A stretch of DNA of 64,000 bases from Sediminicola sp040566555 (GCF_040566555.1 NZ_JBEWYP010000005.1:62001-126000), one strand, 5' to 3'; shown: positions 45,641 to 54,804, counted from the first letter of the stretch. A program made the numbers and translations. Notes: generated from the sequence alone by a model not told the origin.

Positions 45641-46876
45641 GTGTTATTTCTATATAATTTAGCAGTACTAGTAGCGTCCTTCGTCCTAAAATTGGTCGCC
45701 AATTTTAGTCCCAAACTAAAATTGTTTGTAGATGGTAGAAAAAATGTCTTTTCCCAACTACAACAGGAAATCTCCGAACAAGACAAGGTTATCTGGGTAC
45801 ATACGGCCTCCCTTGGGGAGTTCGAACAAGGCCTTCCGATCATAGAAAAGCTAAAAATCGCCTATCCAAACTATAAGATCCTTGTGACCTTTTTCTCGCC
45901 TTCGGGCTATGAGGTCAAAAAAAATACATCTGTTGCCGATCTGGTCCTCTACCTGCCCTTGGACACGAAAAAAAATGCAAGGAAATTTATTGAATTGGCC
46001 AGGCCAAAGCTTGCCATTTTTGTGAAGTATGAAATCTGGCCCAACTATTTACAGGAACTCAAGCAACAGCAAGTCCCCACCCTTTTAATTTCGGCGATTT
46101 TCCTAAAGAGACAGGTTTTCTTTAAGGGTTACGGCGATTTTATGAGAAAGAGCCTGCATACCTTCTCCCATATTTTTGTGCAGGACAAAAATTCCCAGGA
46201 TCTGCTCAATTCTATCGATATCAACAAAAGCACCGTAGCTGGGGACACCAGATTGGACCGGGTGTCGGAGATTTTGGAGCGGGACAATTCCCTGGATTTT
46301 ATGGCGACCTTCAAAAAAGGGGACCTTTGCATGGTGGCCGGCAGCACCTGGCCAGAAGACGAGGCCATTCTCTTGGATGCTATCAATAAGGCCGACGAAC
46401 AAATAAAATATGTGATAGCGCCCCATAATATCAAAGAGGCCCATATTCAAAAGCTCAAAGGGGCCATCACCAAAAAAACCGTGCTGTTCTCAGAGCTGGA
46501 CAAAACCGAGTTTGCCGATGCCGAGGTGCTGATCATTGATACGGTCGGACTCCTTACCAAAATATACAGCTATGCCGATATCGCCTATGTGGGTGGTGGG
46601 TTCGCCACCGGACTCCACAACACCCTGGAGCCTGCCGTTTTCGGAATTCCGGTGATCATCGGGCCAGAATTCAAAGGTTTTAAAGAAGCGGAGGACCTGG
46701 TCCAACTAAAAGGGGTGCTCCCTGTTTCCGATAAGGTGGAATTGCAAAAGACTTTGGATGGACTGGTACAAAATCCTGGTTTTAGAAAAGAAACGGGAAC
46801 ACGCAACGCCAACTATATCACCCAAAACAAGGGGGCCAGTGTTAAAATACTTCACCATATAAAAACGCTGTTATAA
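45641..46876 (+). CDS. waaA: 3-deoxy-D-manno-octulosonic acid transferase
   Basis: 411 residues, GT30 family. It transfers Kdo from CMP-Kdo to lipid A precursor. The N-terminal helix LFLYNLAVLVASFVLKLVA anchors it in the inner membrane. Then VIWVHTASLGEFEQGLPIIE (with the catalytic Glu), LPLDTKKNARKF, EIWPNYLQEL, DTRLDRV, VAGSTWPEDEAILLDA, YVGGGFATGLHNTLEPAVFG and GPEFKGFKEAEDL. The start is GTG at 45641, since no ATG precedes the anchor helix. It is divergent from the DegT gene with a 93-nt gap. Confidence 0.95.
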   Translation: MLFLYNLAVLVASFVLKLVANFSPKLKLFVDGRKNVFSQLQQEISEQDKVIWVHTASLGEFEQGLPIIEKLKIAYPNYKILVTFFSPSGYEVKKNTSVADLVLYLPLDTKKNARKFIELARPKLAIFVKYEIWPNYLQELKQQQVPTLLISAIFLKRQVFFKGYGDFMRKSLHTFSHIFVQDKNSQDLLNSIDINKSTVAGDTRLDRVSEILERDNSLDFMATFKKGDLCMVAGSTWPEDEAILLDAINKADEQIKYVIAPHNIKEAHIQKLKGAITKKTVLFSELDKTEFADAEVLIIDTVGLLTKIYSYADIAYVGGGFATGLHNTLEPAVFGIPVIIGPEFKGFKEAEDLVQLKGVLPVSDKVELQKTLDGLVQNPGFRKETGTRNANYITQNKGASVKILHHIKTLL

Positions 46877-46965
46877 CGGGTGATTAGCTATTCCGGCAGG
46901 TACTTTTAAAGGTTTGGAACACAATCCAAAAAGCGGACTTTTTTTTATATCTCGATTGTTTTTTT

Positions 46966-46981
46966 AGTATGTTTACATACT
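46966..46981 (+). promoter_or_regulatory. inverted repeat before the MFS sugar porter (possible operator)
   Basis: AGTATG-TTTA-CATACT is a perfect 6-bp dyad, 13 nt before the transporter ATG and close to a degenerate TACTTTGA -7-like element. A repressor site is plausible; it may also be chance in AT-rich DNA. Confidence 0.4.
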
Positions 46982-46994
46982 TTGACCAACCACC

Positions 46995-48347
46995 ATGAAC
47001 AAACGTATCTTAAGAATTTCCCTCACCGCGGCCTTAGCGGGATTTTTATTTGGCTTTGACACAGTCGTTATCAGCGGCGCCAATTTACCCATCAAAGAAC
47101 TATGGCAGACCTCCCCCTGGTTTCATGGCACCTTTATCATGTCCATGGCCCTATGGGGTACTGTTTTGGGATCGCTTTTTGGCGGTATCCCCTGCGACCG
47201 TCTGGGAAGAAAGAAAACCTTGTTTTGGATCGGGATCCTGTACACCATTTCCGCTTTAGGATCTGCTGTGGCCACTGATCCCTATATATTTTCCTTCTTT
47301 AGGTTTATAGGTGGCTTGGGAGTAGGTGCATCATCAGTAGCCGCGCCCATTTATATCTCGGAAATTTCTACCGCTCAGAATCGCGGAAAACTTGGAGCCT
47401 TATACCAGTTCAATATCGTTTTTGGTATTTTCATTGCCTTTATTTCCAATTACCTCTTGAAGGGATTTGATGGTGCCAATGATTGGCGTTGGATGCTGGG
47501 GGTCGAGGCCATCCCAGCGGTGATCTATTCGGTCATGGTCCTACAAGTACCAAACAGTCCAAGATGGCTTGTCCTTAACAAAAAAGACGAAGTGGGAGCC
47601 CTCAAAATGCTTACCTATATCTCCGATAAGGCGCAGGCATTGGTGAAACTCGAAGAAATAAAAAATTCCATCGGTGTAAAAACCGCCAAAGCCGGACTCT
47701 TTGAAGGGAAATACAAAAAGCCCTTGATACTGGCCTTCCTGATTGCTTTTTTCAACCAGTTGTCGGGCATCAATTTTGTGCTGTACTATGCCCCAGAAAT
47801 ATTAGAGAGAGCTGGATTGGGGGGAAAGGAATCCCTTTTCAATTCCATATCCATCGGAATTATCAACCTCATCTTTACCCTCATCGGTATTCAACTGATC
47901 GATAGATTGGGGAGAAAACAATTGATGAAAATAGGCTCCTTGGGCTATATTATCAGTTTGTCCATGGTGGGCTGGTGTTTCTATACCGGGGCGAGCTCTA
48001 CCCTTCTTTTAATTTTCATCTGTGCTTTTATCGCCTCCCATGCCATTGGACAGGGAGCTGTGATCTGGGTGTTTATTTCCGAGATCTTTCCCAATAAGGT
48101 ACGGGCCTATGGGCAGTCTTGGGGAACAGGGGTACATTGGGTTTTTGCAGCGGTCATCACCCTGATCACCCCTATATTTTTGGACAGCACGGATGGCGTT
48201 TTTAAGGACAATCCTTGGCCTATTTTTATATTCTTTGCCTTTATGATGGTCCTACAATTGTTTTTCGTGATCTTTATGATGCCGGAGACAAAGGGGATTT
48301 CCTTAGAGGATCTGGAGAAGCAATTTACCAGGGACAAAAGCGTATAA
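46995..48347 (+). CDS. MFS sugar porter (sugar:H+ symporter family)
   Basis: 450 residues with 12 predicted helices. Sugar-porter signatures: GFLFGFDTVVISGA in helix 1, CDRLGRKKTLF between helices 2 and 3, RFIGGLGVGASSVAAPIYIS, PNSPRWLV after helix 6, FNQLSGINFVLYYAPEI in helix 7, IDRLGRKQLM between helices 8 and 9, and the end motif MPETKGISLEDLE. It imports a hexose or pentose, substrate not known. It stands alone with a possible operator. Confidence 0.93.
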   Translation: MNKRILRISLTAALAGFLFGFDTVVISGANLPIKELWQTSPWFHGTFIMSMALWGTVLGSLFGGIPCDRLGRKKTLFWIGILYTISALGSAVATDPYIFSFFRFIGGLGVGASSVAAPIYISEISTAQNRGKLGALYQFNIVFGIFIAFISNYLLKGFDGANDWRWMLGVEAIPAVIYSVMVLQVPNSPRWLVLNKKDEVGALKMLTYISDKAQALVKLEEIKNSIGVKTAKAGLFEGKYKKPLILAFLIAFFNQLSGINFVLYYAPEILERAGLGGKESLFNSISIGIINLIFTLIGIQLIDRLGRKQLMKIGSLGYIISLSMVGWCFYTGASSTLLLIFICAFIASHAIGQGAVIWVFISEIFPNKVRAYGQSWGTGVHWVFAAVITLITPIFLDSTDGVFKDNPWPIFIFFAFMMVLQLFFVIFMMPETKGISLEDLEKQFTRDKSV

Positions 48348-48486
48348 CAGAGGGATCGGCAGCGACCTTAAAAAACAAAGGGAACTGTGGGATTTGTGGT
48401 GTATTCACCGTATTTGGACGATATTTTCAAGGATTCAATTGAAGATTCGCAATTTATTATGTAAATTTAGAACAAAGGTTCATCAA

Positions 48487-48621
48487 ATGGAAATGGAAAA
48501 CGAATTGACCATCGGCATAAAAATCCTGAACGGATTTCTCAGGATTATGGTTGCGGTATTGATAGTGATATTGATAGCCGTTATTTTTTGCTTGATATTG
48601 GCCGCCTTTGGTTTCTTTTAA
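48487..48621 (+). CDS. small single-helix membrane protein (44 aa)
   Basis: 44 residues beginning MEMENELTIGIKILNGF, followed by one long hydrophobic helix (LRIMVAVLIVILIAVIFCL...) ending AAFGFF. The frame opens earlier, but the acidic/helical segment from the ATG at 48487 looks like the real start. There is no partner gene nearby, and it lies 139 nt after the sugar porter. The function is unknown. The 131 nt that follow hold nothing recognisable. Confidence 0.45.
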   Translation: MEMENELTIGIKILNGFLRIMVAVLIVILIAVIFCLILAAFGFF

Positions 48622-48752
48622 ACCACTAGGCTTGTTCCCTCGGCTTTAACACTGTACTACTTAACCAAATTAATTTTTATTTAGCACCCGTATCTATACG
48701 CTAACGGCTGATTTGCGTACCTCATATTTACGTTTTGGAGGGCGACCCAAAA

Positions 48753-49148
48753 TTACCCCTGTTCCAAATATTCCAGGAGAACAGGAATAGCACCAACCTT
48801 ATCTACGGTCAAGGGTTTTTGTTCAAAACTGATAATATTGTCATACTTTTTAGCCTTTTCCATATCCAAGATATCCACGGAAGAGGTCAATACAATAACC
48901 TTCATGTTACTTTCCAAGCCCTGCTCGTACACCGCATCCAAAAATTCCCATCCATCCATTATAGGCATGTTGATATCCAACAAGACCAAATAGGGCGTAC
49001 CTTCTTTCCCGTTCCCTTTAAAATACTCAAGGGCATCGGAACCATTATCGAATTGCGTAATTAATTGGGAGGAATATTTTTTTAAGATCCGAAGATGCAC
49101 ATATTGTATGATCGGATCATCATCCACAAGAACAATCTTATTGGTCAT
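48753..49148 (-). CDS. stand-alone response regulator receiver protein
   Basis: A 131-residue CheY-like domain without an output domain. The acidic pocket is VLVDDDP (residues 7-13), phospho-acceptor Asp58 in LLDINMPIMDGWEFL, Thr/Ser in VIVLTSSVDI, and the Lys in FEQKPLTVDK. Its start lies inside the end of the PAS-protein gene (11-nt overlap), so they are translated together and must act as partners. It resembles the short receivers paired with PAS/GAF proteins in many Bacteroidota. The target is unknown. Confidence 0.93.
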   Translation of the reverse strand: MTNKIVLVDDDPIIQYVHLRILKKYSSQLITQFDNGSDALEYFKGNGKEGTPYLVLLDINMPIMDGWEFLDAVYEQGLESNMKVIVLTSSVDILDMEKAKKYDNIISFEQKPLTVDKVGAIPVLLEYLEQG

Positions 49149-51393
49149 TATTCAGTTGTTTGGTTTTCAATTCATTGGTGATCTGCGCAATATCCCTTGT
49201 TATCTGATCTATTTCATTGGAGGACTTACGAATCTCCTCCAACAAAAATTTATTCTCCCCCTCCATATTTTCCTCCGGATCCAACAATAAATTGGTAAGG
49301 CCCATCATCCGTACCAAGGGCGCCCTAAGTACATGGCTCTGCATCCAGGCAATCTTATTGAATTTAGAATTTTGGGATTCAATGGTCTTGATATGCTTGG
49401 TCAGTTCAGAGATATCAAAGGCCACTACCTGTCTACAGACACGTCCTTTAAAATTAATGGGATTGCTGTAGATACGGACATCAAATTCTTCCCCGTTGCT
49501 CTTACAGTGCCTAAATACCCCTTTATAAATCCGTTCGGAATTTGAACGCACATTCTCAATCTCCATCATCAATGGCTTAATCTCGCCCTCTGGCCTAATA
49601 TCGGCAAGGGTGAGCTTCATAAACTCCCCTAGGCTATACCCATAACAATCTATGGCCGCGGAATTCACATCTAAAAATCGCAGGGTTTCAATATCATAGA
49701 CCCAGGACGGTTGGGGCGAAAGATGAAATAGGTCGTTGTATTTTTTTTCGGATTCCTTCAGCTTCTCCAAGTATCTATTGGCCTCAGAAACATCCCTCAT
49801 AGAACCCACCATACGGAAAGGACCCCCATTATCATTTCTTAGGATACTGGCTTTTTCGTGGATATCTATATAGGTGCCATCGCCCTTTAGAAAACGGTAT
49901 TTCACCTCAAAATAATTCTGATCCGGATTTTTGAGCAACTCTTTTAATTCGTTCAATACCCTATGCACATCATCGGGGTGCATGTGATTGATCCTGGTCT
50001 GAAGCGTGACTTTCTCCTCCGGAAGTTCATGCCCAAACTGCTTCACATACCCAGAACCCCAGTACACATCTTCATTGATGATGTCCCAATCGTAAATTAC
50101 TTCCTTGGTAAGGTCAATAATTCGCTGAAAACGTTCATTGGCAATTTTTGCCTTGAGCAGGTAGTTGTTTTTTTCTGTTATATCACAAAGGGCCCCGATC
50201 ATACGAACGGCCTTCCCGTGGGCATCCCTGATGATAAAGGCCTTATCATTGACAGTAAGATATTCTCCGTTTGCTTTTCTAAATCGGTATTCCTCCTCCC
50301 AGTTTTCATTGTCCCCCAATAGGGAGTTATCAAAGCTGGTCTCTACCCGCACCCTATCTTCCGGATGGATGTTTTCTATCCACAGGGTCAAGCCTGCAAC
50401 CGCATACTCTTCCGGTTCATGTCCATAATTTTCGAAAAAATTATCGTTCCAGTGCAAAGTTTCATTCTCCAGATCCAGATCCCAAATAGCATCTGAAGTA
50501 GCCTTGGACAGGTAGGTTAAACGCTGTAGCGCCCCTTCCAGATGTTTATAGTCCGTTTGCATTTGTGTGACATCCTCAATAGTACCCACCAATTGCAAGG
50601 GAACCCCTTTATTATCGCGTTTTACAGTATTGCCCGACTCCAGGAACCATTTCCAAGTGCCGTCTTTATGCCGTATTCTATAACTTACCTTGTAATTGCC
50701 AATAGTACCGTCCAAATAATCTTTCCATCTCCCTTTGAGCACCTCCAGATCTTCCTGGTGAATCATGGACTCCCATTTTAGCAAGGTCAAAGTATGTAAC
50801 TCTTCCTCTTCATAACCCAGGAATGCAGCCCATTTGGCATCAACATATAAAATATCCTCCTCTAGATTACACGTCCAAAGGCTCAGTTTAGAGTTCTCAA
50901 CAATATTTTTATTGATCTCTTTTTGCAGTTCAAGTTCCTTTTGCACAAAATTGAATACCTCCAAGGCCGGCTCCTCTTTCAATTCATCGGATACCTGTGA
51001 AACCACCGTGAGCAAGGCTTTTTCTTGATCGGAAGTGAACTCAAAGGGAGCATCGAAGATTAAACTCAACACCCCCAAAAATTTTCCTTCCAAGGAGGAC
51101 AAGGGGCAACCTATAAAACCTGTAATAGCAACATCCCCCTTACCCCATTTTCCCGGATCGGGGCTATCTAGCTTTTGCACATTGGGTATGATGGTGATGT
51201 GGCTTGGGGAGTTTAACGTTTGGACCAGAAGTGGCTCCAAAAGACCTTTATCTTTAAGGGATAGGCTTTCCCCTGAAGCATGGTAGCTCTCCCTTTGATC
51301 CCCAGTTCTTGAGAGGACCACAGTAGATGCCCTACCAATATATTTGGCCAGATCCAGTAACGGCAGTATTTTTTCCAGCTGATTACTTTCCAC
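49138..51393 (-). CDS. multi-PAS sensor with DHp domain but no ATPase domain
   Basis: 751 residues, soluble; the start is GTG at 51393. A GAF domain at about 1-140 (DQEKALLTVVSQVSDELKEE at its end), then four PAS domains (about 155-285, 290-415, 420-545, 550-670), several with PAC motifs such as YRIRHKDGTWKWFLESG. The last part is a histidine-kinase dimerisation domain: MQSHVLRAPLVRMMGL, with the acceptor-like His687. Only 64 residues follow, ending in KQLNNDQ, so the HATPase domain (N, G1, F, G2 boxes) is absent. It cannot autophosphorylate alone. A receiver gene overlaps its end. Confidence 0.88.
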   Translation of the reverse strand: MESNQLEKILPLLDLAKYIGRASTVVLSRTGDQRESYHASGESLSLKDKGLLEPLLVQTLNSPSHITIIPNVQKLDSPDPGKWGKGDVAITGFIGCPLSSLEGKFLGVLSLIFDAPFEFTSDQEKALLTVVSQVSDELKEEPALEVFNFVQKELELQKEINKNIVENSKLSLWTCNLEEDILYVDAKWAAFLGYEEEELHTLTLLKWESMIHQEDLEVLKGRWKDYLDGTIGNYKVSYRIRHKDGTWKWFLESGNTVKRDNKGVPLQLVGTIEDVTQMQTDYKHLEGALQRLTYLSKATSDAIWDLDLENETLHWNDNFFENYGHEPEEYAVAGLTLWIENIHPEDRVRVETSFDNSLLGDNENWEEEYRFRKANGEYLTVNDKAFIIRDAHGKAVRMIGALCDITEKNNYLLKAKIANERFQRIIDLTKEVIYDWDIINEDVYWGSGYVKQFGHELPEEKVTLQTRINHMHPDDVHRVLNELKELLKNPDQNYFEVKYRFLKGDGTYIDIHEKASILRNDNGGPFRMVGSMRDVSEANRYLEKLKESEKKYNDLFHLSPQPSWVYDIETLRFLDVNSAAIDCYGYSLGEFMKLTLADIRPEGEIKPLMMEIENVRSNSERIYKGVFRHCKSNGEEFDVRIYSNPINFKGRVCRQVVAFDISELTKHIKTIESQNSKFNKIAWMQSHVLRAPLVRMMGLTNLLLDPEENMEGENKFLLEEIRKSSNEIDQITRDIAQITNELKTKQLNNDQ

Positions 51394-51829
51394 GCTTGGG
51401 GATGGTTTTCTTGGAATTAAAAAAAATAGTCCTGTTCATTATCACCTATCACTATGTAAATACTACACCTTTTTGTTAATCACAAATGCCAGTTGTCATA
51501 AAATCAAAGCCTTATGAAATGGCACTATCCTTACAAGGTGTCTATAACACATAAGTAAGAAAATTATTATAAAATATCCAAGATTTGTAGGGCAAAATTA
51601 GGTTTTATTTCCGAATGATTGTCCATACTATGACGGATAATAGGCACAAAACGAAAGAGCGCCTTGAGCAACCGCAACAATCCAATCCAGAATCATAAAA
51701 TCTACCCAAGAATTATTGAAATAGTATTTTCCTTTTTGGCGTACTTGGTCCTACATTAATAGCCCAGCATCCCAAGTGATAAAATACTACAGACCAATAA
51801 GGTCATATTTTAAAAATTTGTCGTAAAAA
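51394..51829. other. non-coding stretch before the PAS gene
   Basis: About 436 nt of AT-rich sequence between the PAS gene start and the terminator of the SQR gene. I saw no ORF with coding character, RNA gene or repeat. The PAS gene promoter should lie at the left end. Confidence 0.5.
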
Positions 51830-51868
51830 AAAGAAGATGAAACTTGTTATGTTTCATCTTCTTACCAT
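51830..51868 (-). terminator. terminator of the SQR gene
   Basis: AAGAAGATGAAAC pairs with GTTTCATCTTCTT (13 bp), with the T run on the minus-strand side, 17 nt past the SQR stop. Confidence 0.88.
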
Positions 51869-51885
51869 GAATGGGGGAAATTTAA

Positions 51886-53190
51886 TTATACGTTCTTGCC
51901 TTTCATCATTTTGTTCCAGTAGAGATATGGCAGCCCATATTTCTTCAGCATCCACAGTCTCCAATGCTCTTTGGCACTATCAAAAACAAGCATCTGCTTT
52001 AATTTGGGATCAGGGGTAAAGTTATTTTCATAATCAAACTCTGCCAACACCATTTTTCCATAATCAGTCACTAAAGGACAGGAGGAATACCCATTATAGG
52101 CTTTTGTCCCGATTTTGTTTTGTTTGATCAACAGGTCTATATTTTCCACCACAACGGGGGCTTGTTTTCTTACAGCCGCCCCTGTTTTTGCAGTAGGCAG
52201 GGAGGACACATCTCCCAAACTAAAAATATTTGGGTATTTGGTATGCTGCATGGTTTGTTTGTCCACATCCACCCATCCTGCCTCGTTCACCAAGGAAGAT
52301 TCCCTTACAAACTTCGGAGCAACCGATGGCGGTGCCGTATGCAACATATCATAATGAATACCATAACGGATTCCTTCAATAGTCACTTTTACATCTTTGT
52401 AATTATACTGAAAAGTTTCATCCAATGGTTTCGCATCATCCCCTGACTTTACAACACAGGTTCCAGGCGCAATATCTTTGCCCAGTTCATACCAGGCAAT
52501 CTGCTTTTCGCCATCTACCTCCACGAGTTTGTGATAAAACCTAAGATTGATATCCTTCCTATCTACCACCTTCAATAACGTATCGGCGATCCTTTTGATC
52601 CCAAATATTTTTGTCCCTGAGGTTGCAAAGACCACCTCCATATTTTTTCTAACCCCGGCTTTTCTAAAATAGCTTTCAGCCAAATACATGATTTTCTGTG
52701 GTGCGCCACCACATTTTATGGGCGTGGTTGGCTGTGTGAACAAAGCCGTCCCTCCCTTGAAATTTTTAATGACGTCCCAAGCGTGTTTGGAATCGGTATA
52801 GGTACTGCATACCACCCCTTTATCTATGGCGTCCCCCAATCCCGGCACCAAACTAAAATCGTAGGCCATTCCGGGAGCAACCACCAAATAATCATAGGTA
52901 ACATCCCCTTTGCTTTCCGTATGAACCCGGTTATTATCCGGATCAAAACCAGTGGCCTTATCCTTTATCCAGGTAGCGCCCTTAGGTATGATGGATGCCA
53001 TGGGTTTCGCTGTTTTGTCAAAGTCGTACGTACCGGCTGCCACCAAGGTCCAAGCCGGCTGGTAATAATGTGTATCAGATGGCTCGATAATAGCAATATC
53101 CTTTACTTTTTTCTGTCTCATAAGTTGTGAAGCTACCATAATGCCGGCCGTTCCCCCTCCAATAATCAGTACTTGATGATGTGATCCCAT
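51886..53190 (-). CDS. sqr: sulfide:quinone oxidoreductase, type II-like
   Basis: A 434-residue FAD enzyme: VLIIGGGTAGIMVASQLMRQ for FAD, then HYYQPAWTLVAAG and DYLVVAPGM. The two redox cysteines expected in SQR are present: Cys160 in TTPIKCGGAPQKIM and Cys371 in NGYSSCPLVTDYGKM. GDVSSLPTAKTGAAVRKQAP is a type-specific motif. The C-terminus YWNKMMKGK resembles the type II (eukaryote-mitochondrial-like) branch, which oxidises sulfide to persulfide and passes electrons to quinone. It has no signal peptide and would sit on the cytoplasmic membrane face. DUF2892 gene upstream supports a sulfur role. Confidence 0.9.
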   Translation of the reverse strand: MGSHHQVLIIGGGTAGIMVASQLMRQKKVKDIAIIEPSDTHYYQPAWTLVAAGTYDFDKTAKPMASIIPKGATWIKDKATGFDPDNNRVHTESKGDVTYDYLVVAPGMAYDFSLVPGLGDAIDKGVVCSTYTDSKHAWDVIKNFKGGTALFTQPTTPIKCGGAPQKIMYLAESYFRKAGVRKNMEVVFATSGTKIFGIKRIADTLLKVVDRKDINLRFYHKLVEVDGEKQIAWYELGKDIAPGTCVVKSGDDAKPLDETFQYNYKDVKVTIEGIRYGIHYDMLHTAPPSVAPKFVRESSLVNEAGWVDVDKQTMQHTKYPNIFSLGDVSSLPTAKTGAAVRKQAPVVVENIDLLIKQNKIGTKAYNGYSSCPLVTDYGKMVLAEFDYENNFTPDPKLKQMLVFDSAKEHWRLWMLKKYGLPYLYWNKMMKGKNV

Positions 53191-53301
53191 TCTAGGTATT
53201 TTGTTTAGTTGTACTTAAAGGTAGACCCTAAATTTCACTGGTACAGCAACAATAGTTACAAAGGGTATCCTTAACAGATATAAATTACAGAACACAACAA
53301 A

Positions 53302-53330
53302 GGGTATTGACCATGCCCATGTCAATACCC
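53302..53330 (-). terminator. hairpin after the DUF2892 gene
   Basis: GGGTATTGA pairs with TCAATACCC around an 11-nt loop, 20 nt past the DUF2892 stop; the following tail is TTTGTTGTG, so termination may be partial. Confidence 0.45.
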
Positions 53331-53350
53331 CTTATCAAACAATTCCATTT

Positions 53351-53557
53351 CTACTTTTTTGTCTTACAGGTATTAAGACCTACAATACTGTAAAGCGGAC
53401 AAATGCTAACAAAACTGGTCAATACAAATATCCCCGCTAACGTCAGGAGTACATAGGCCAGTGTACCATCTATGATTTTCTGCCAATACAAGACACCGAT
53501 CACAGCGGCAATAACAAATCGAATCATGCGGTCTGTGCCGCCCATATTTTTTTTCAT
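53351..53557 (-). CDS. DUF2892 membrane protein
   Basis: 68 residues with two membrane helices and the family pattern KKNMGGTDRMIRFVIAAVI at the start, IIDGTLAYVLLTLAGIFVLT, then SICPLYSIVGLNTCKTKK with the conserved Cys-Pro and final Cys. The family is the membrane half of YgaP-type rhodanese proteins and often occurs with sulfur-oxidation or sulfide genes, which fits the SQR gene next to it. The role may be handling sulfane sulfur at the membrane; this is inference. Confidence 0.85.
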   Translation of the reverse strand: MKKNMGGTDRMIRFVIAAVIGVLYWQKIIDGTLAYVLLTLAGIFVLTSFVSICPLYSIVGLNTCKTKK

Positions 53558-53567
53558 GTTCTATAAT

Positions 53568-53666
53568 TTAGTTGATTACATATTTTAGTCCTAACACAAA
53601 GGCGGTGATCAACCCCACACAAATAAGGCAAACCATAACTAACTTTAAAACCTTCCTTTGTTTCAT
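53568..53666 (-). CDS. 32-codon membrane peptide upstream of DUF2892
   Basis: A frame of ATG, 31 codons and TAA, 10 nt before the DUF2892 start. The product MKQRKVLKLVMVCLICVGLI... is a basic start followed by one hydrophobic helix (to about residue 27) ending KYVIN. The composition and the tight spacing suggest a real small protein in the sulfide unit. It could also be a chance frame or a leader. Confidence 0.5.
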   Translation of the reverse strand: MKQRKVLKLVMVCLICVGLITAFVLGLKYVIN

Positions 53667-53950
53667 GTTCAAAAATATATAACTCCCACAGAGAATTTAC
53701 TGACCATTGTCATGAATTACCCAATTTGCAATCGCTCTTGGCTTTGGCCCCCTACCGTTTATTTTGATCATTCCTAATAAATGATTGGGTTTCCCCTTAT
53801 GTGGCCCACACCCTGGGATATATACTAGATACCCTTCTTAACCGTTATACTTTCTTACGTAATTGATGTAGTTCAACGAAAAAAAGTAGGGTAAAACCAA
53901 ACTCAGTTGTTTTACTATAATGTAAACCCAAATATTTAAAAATTACTACT
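53667..53950. other. divergent intergenic region between the sulfide genes and the acidic lipoprotein gene
   Basis: 284 nt with no recognisable gene or RNA. It should hold the promoters of both directions, but no perfect TAnnTTTG element was seen near the lipoprotein start, suggesting another sigma factor or a weak promoter. Confidence 0.4.
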
Positions 53951-54712
53951 ATGAAACAATTAAATCAATGGCTCGGACTTGCACTACTTAGTGTATTCAC
54001 CTTAATTTCCTGTTCTAAAGAAGAATCCGGATCGGGTTCTGGGAAACTGGCGTTGAGCGCAAAAAGCACAACTTCAGCATCAACCTCCTCCAAAGCAGGG
54101 ACCACCTCCAAAAGTGTGGCAGAAGGTATTGAGATCACCGACTTCGTCATCAACCTTGTGGAATTTGAACTGGAAATAGACGTGGAAGAGCTGGAAATGG
54201 AAGATGATCAGAACGAAGATTGGGATGACGATGGTTACTTTGATTTCGAAGATGAAATTGAATTGGAAGGCCCCTTCACCCTAGACCTAATGGCGGGACA
54301 GATCAGCTTTCTGAATGTTACCGTTCCTAATGGCCGTTATGAGGAATTGGAGTTCAAGATCAACAAAAGCAAGGATGTCAACAGTGAGATTTTTGATAAA
54401 TCGGTACTGATCAAAGGCTTCGTAAACGATGTTCCTTTTATTTTCTGGCATGATTTCATGGATGAAATAGAGATCGATTTTGAGGATCCTACAGTGGATG
54501 TTACAATTTCCAATAACACCGAAAACTTGGTGATCGACTTTAACCTATCCCTTTTGTTCAATTCCGTTAGCGGGATCGACCTCAGTGGGGCCACGGATGG
54601 CAACAACGATGGCATTATAGAGATTTCTCCCCGTGATGAAGACGGCAACAACGATCTTGCACAGATCATACGCAATAAGATGAAGGACATCATCGACCTA
54701 TTGGAAGATTAA
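53951..54712 (+). CDS. acidic DUF4382-like lipoprotein with EF-hand-like loops
   Basis: 253 residues: lipoprotein signal (MKQLNQWLGLALLSVFTLISC, lipid Cys21), a Ser/Thr-rich stretch (about 30-56), then a beta domain of DUF4382 character (ITDFVINLVEFELEI, GPFTLDLMAGQISFLNVTVP, YEELEFKINKSKDV). It is strongly acidic. DWDDDGYFDFED (90-101) fits the spacing of an EF-hand calcium loop, and DGNNDGIIEI near 215 is a similar D-x-N-x-D-G loop. Calcium binding at the cell surface is suggested, not shown. The ligand and role are unknown. Confidence 0.75.
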   Translation: MKQLNQWLGLALLSVFTLISCSKEESGSGSGKLALSAKSTTSASTSSKAGTTSKSVAEGIEITDFVINLVEFELEIDVEELEMEDDQNEDWDDDGYFDFEDEIELEGPFTLDLMAGQISFLNVTVPNGRYEELEFKINKSKDVNSEIFDKSVLIKGFVNDVPFIFWHDFMDEIEIDFEDPTVDVTISNNTENLVIDFNLSLLFNSVSGIDLSGATDGNNDGIIEISPRDEDGNNDLAQIIRNKMKDIIDLLED

Positions 54713-54729
54713 TCCTGGAGAATATGATA

Positions 54730-54765
54730 TATATAAAAACCTGGCTTGACTGCCGGGTTTTTATA
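54730..54765 (+). terminator. terminator of the acidic lipoprotein gene
   Basis: AAAAACCTGGC pairs with GCCGGGTTTTT with one T-G pair, 18 nt past the stop. Confidence 0.75.
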
Positions 54766-54804
54766 TGGCAACGCATGCTGTACCACCTAACCCTTAGATA
54801 ACAC

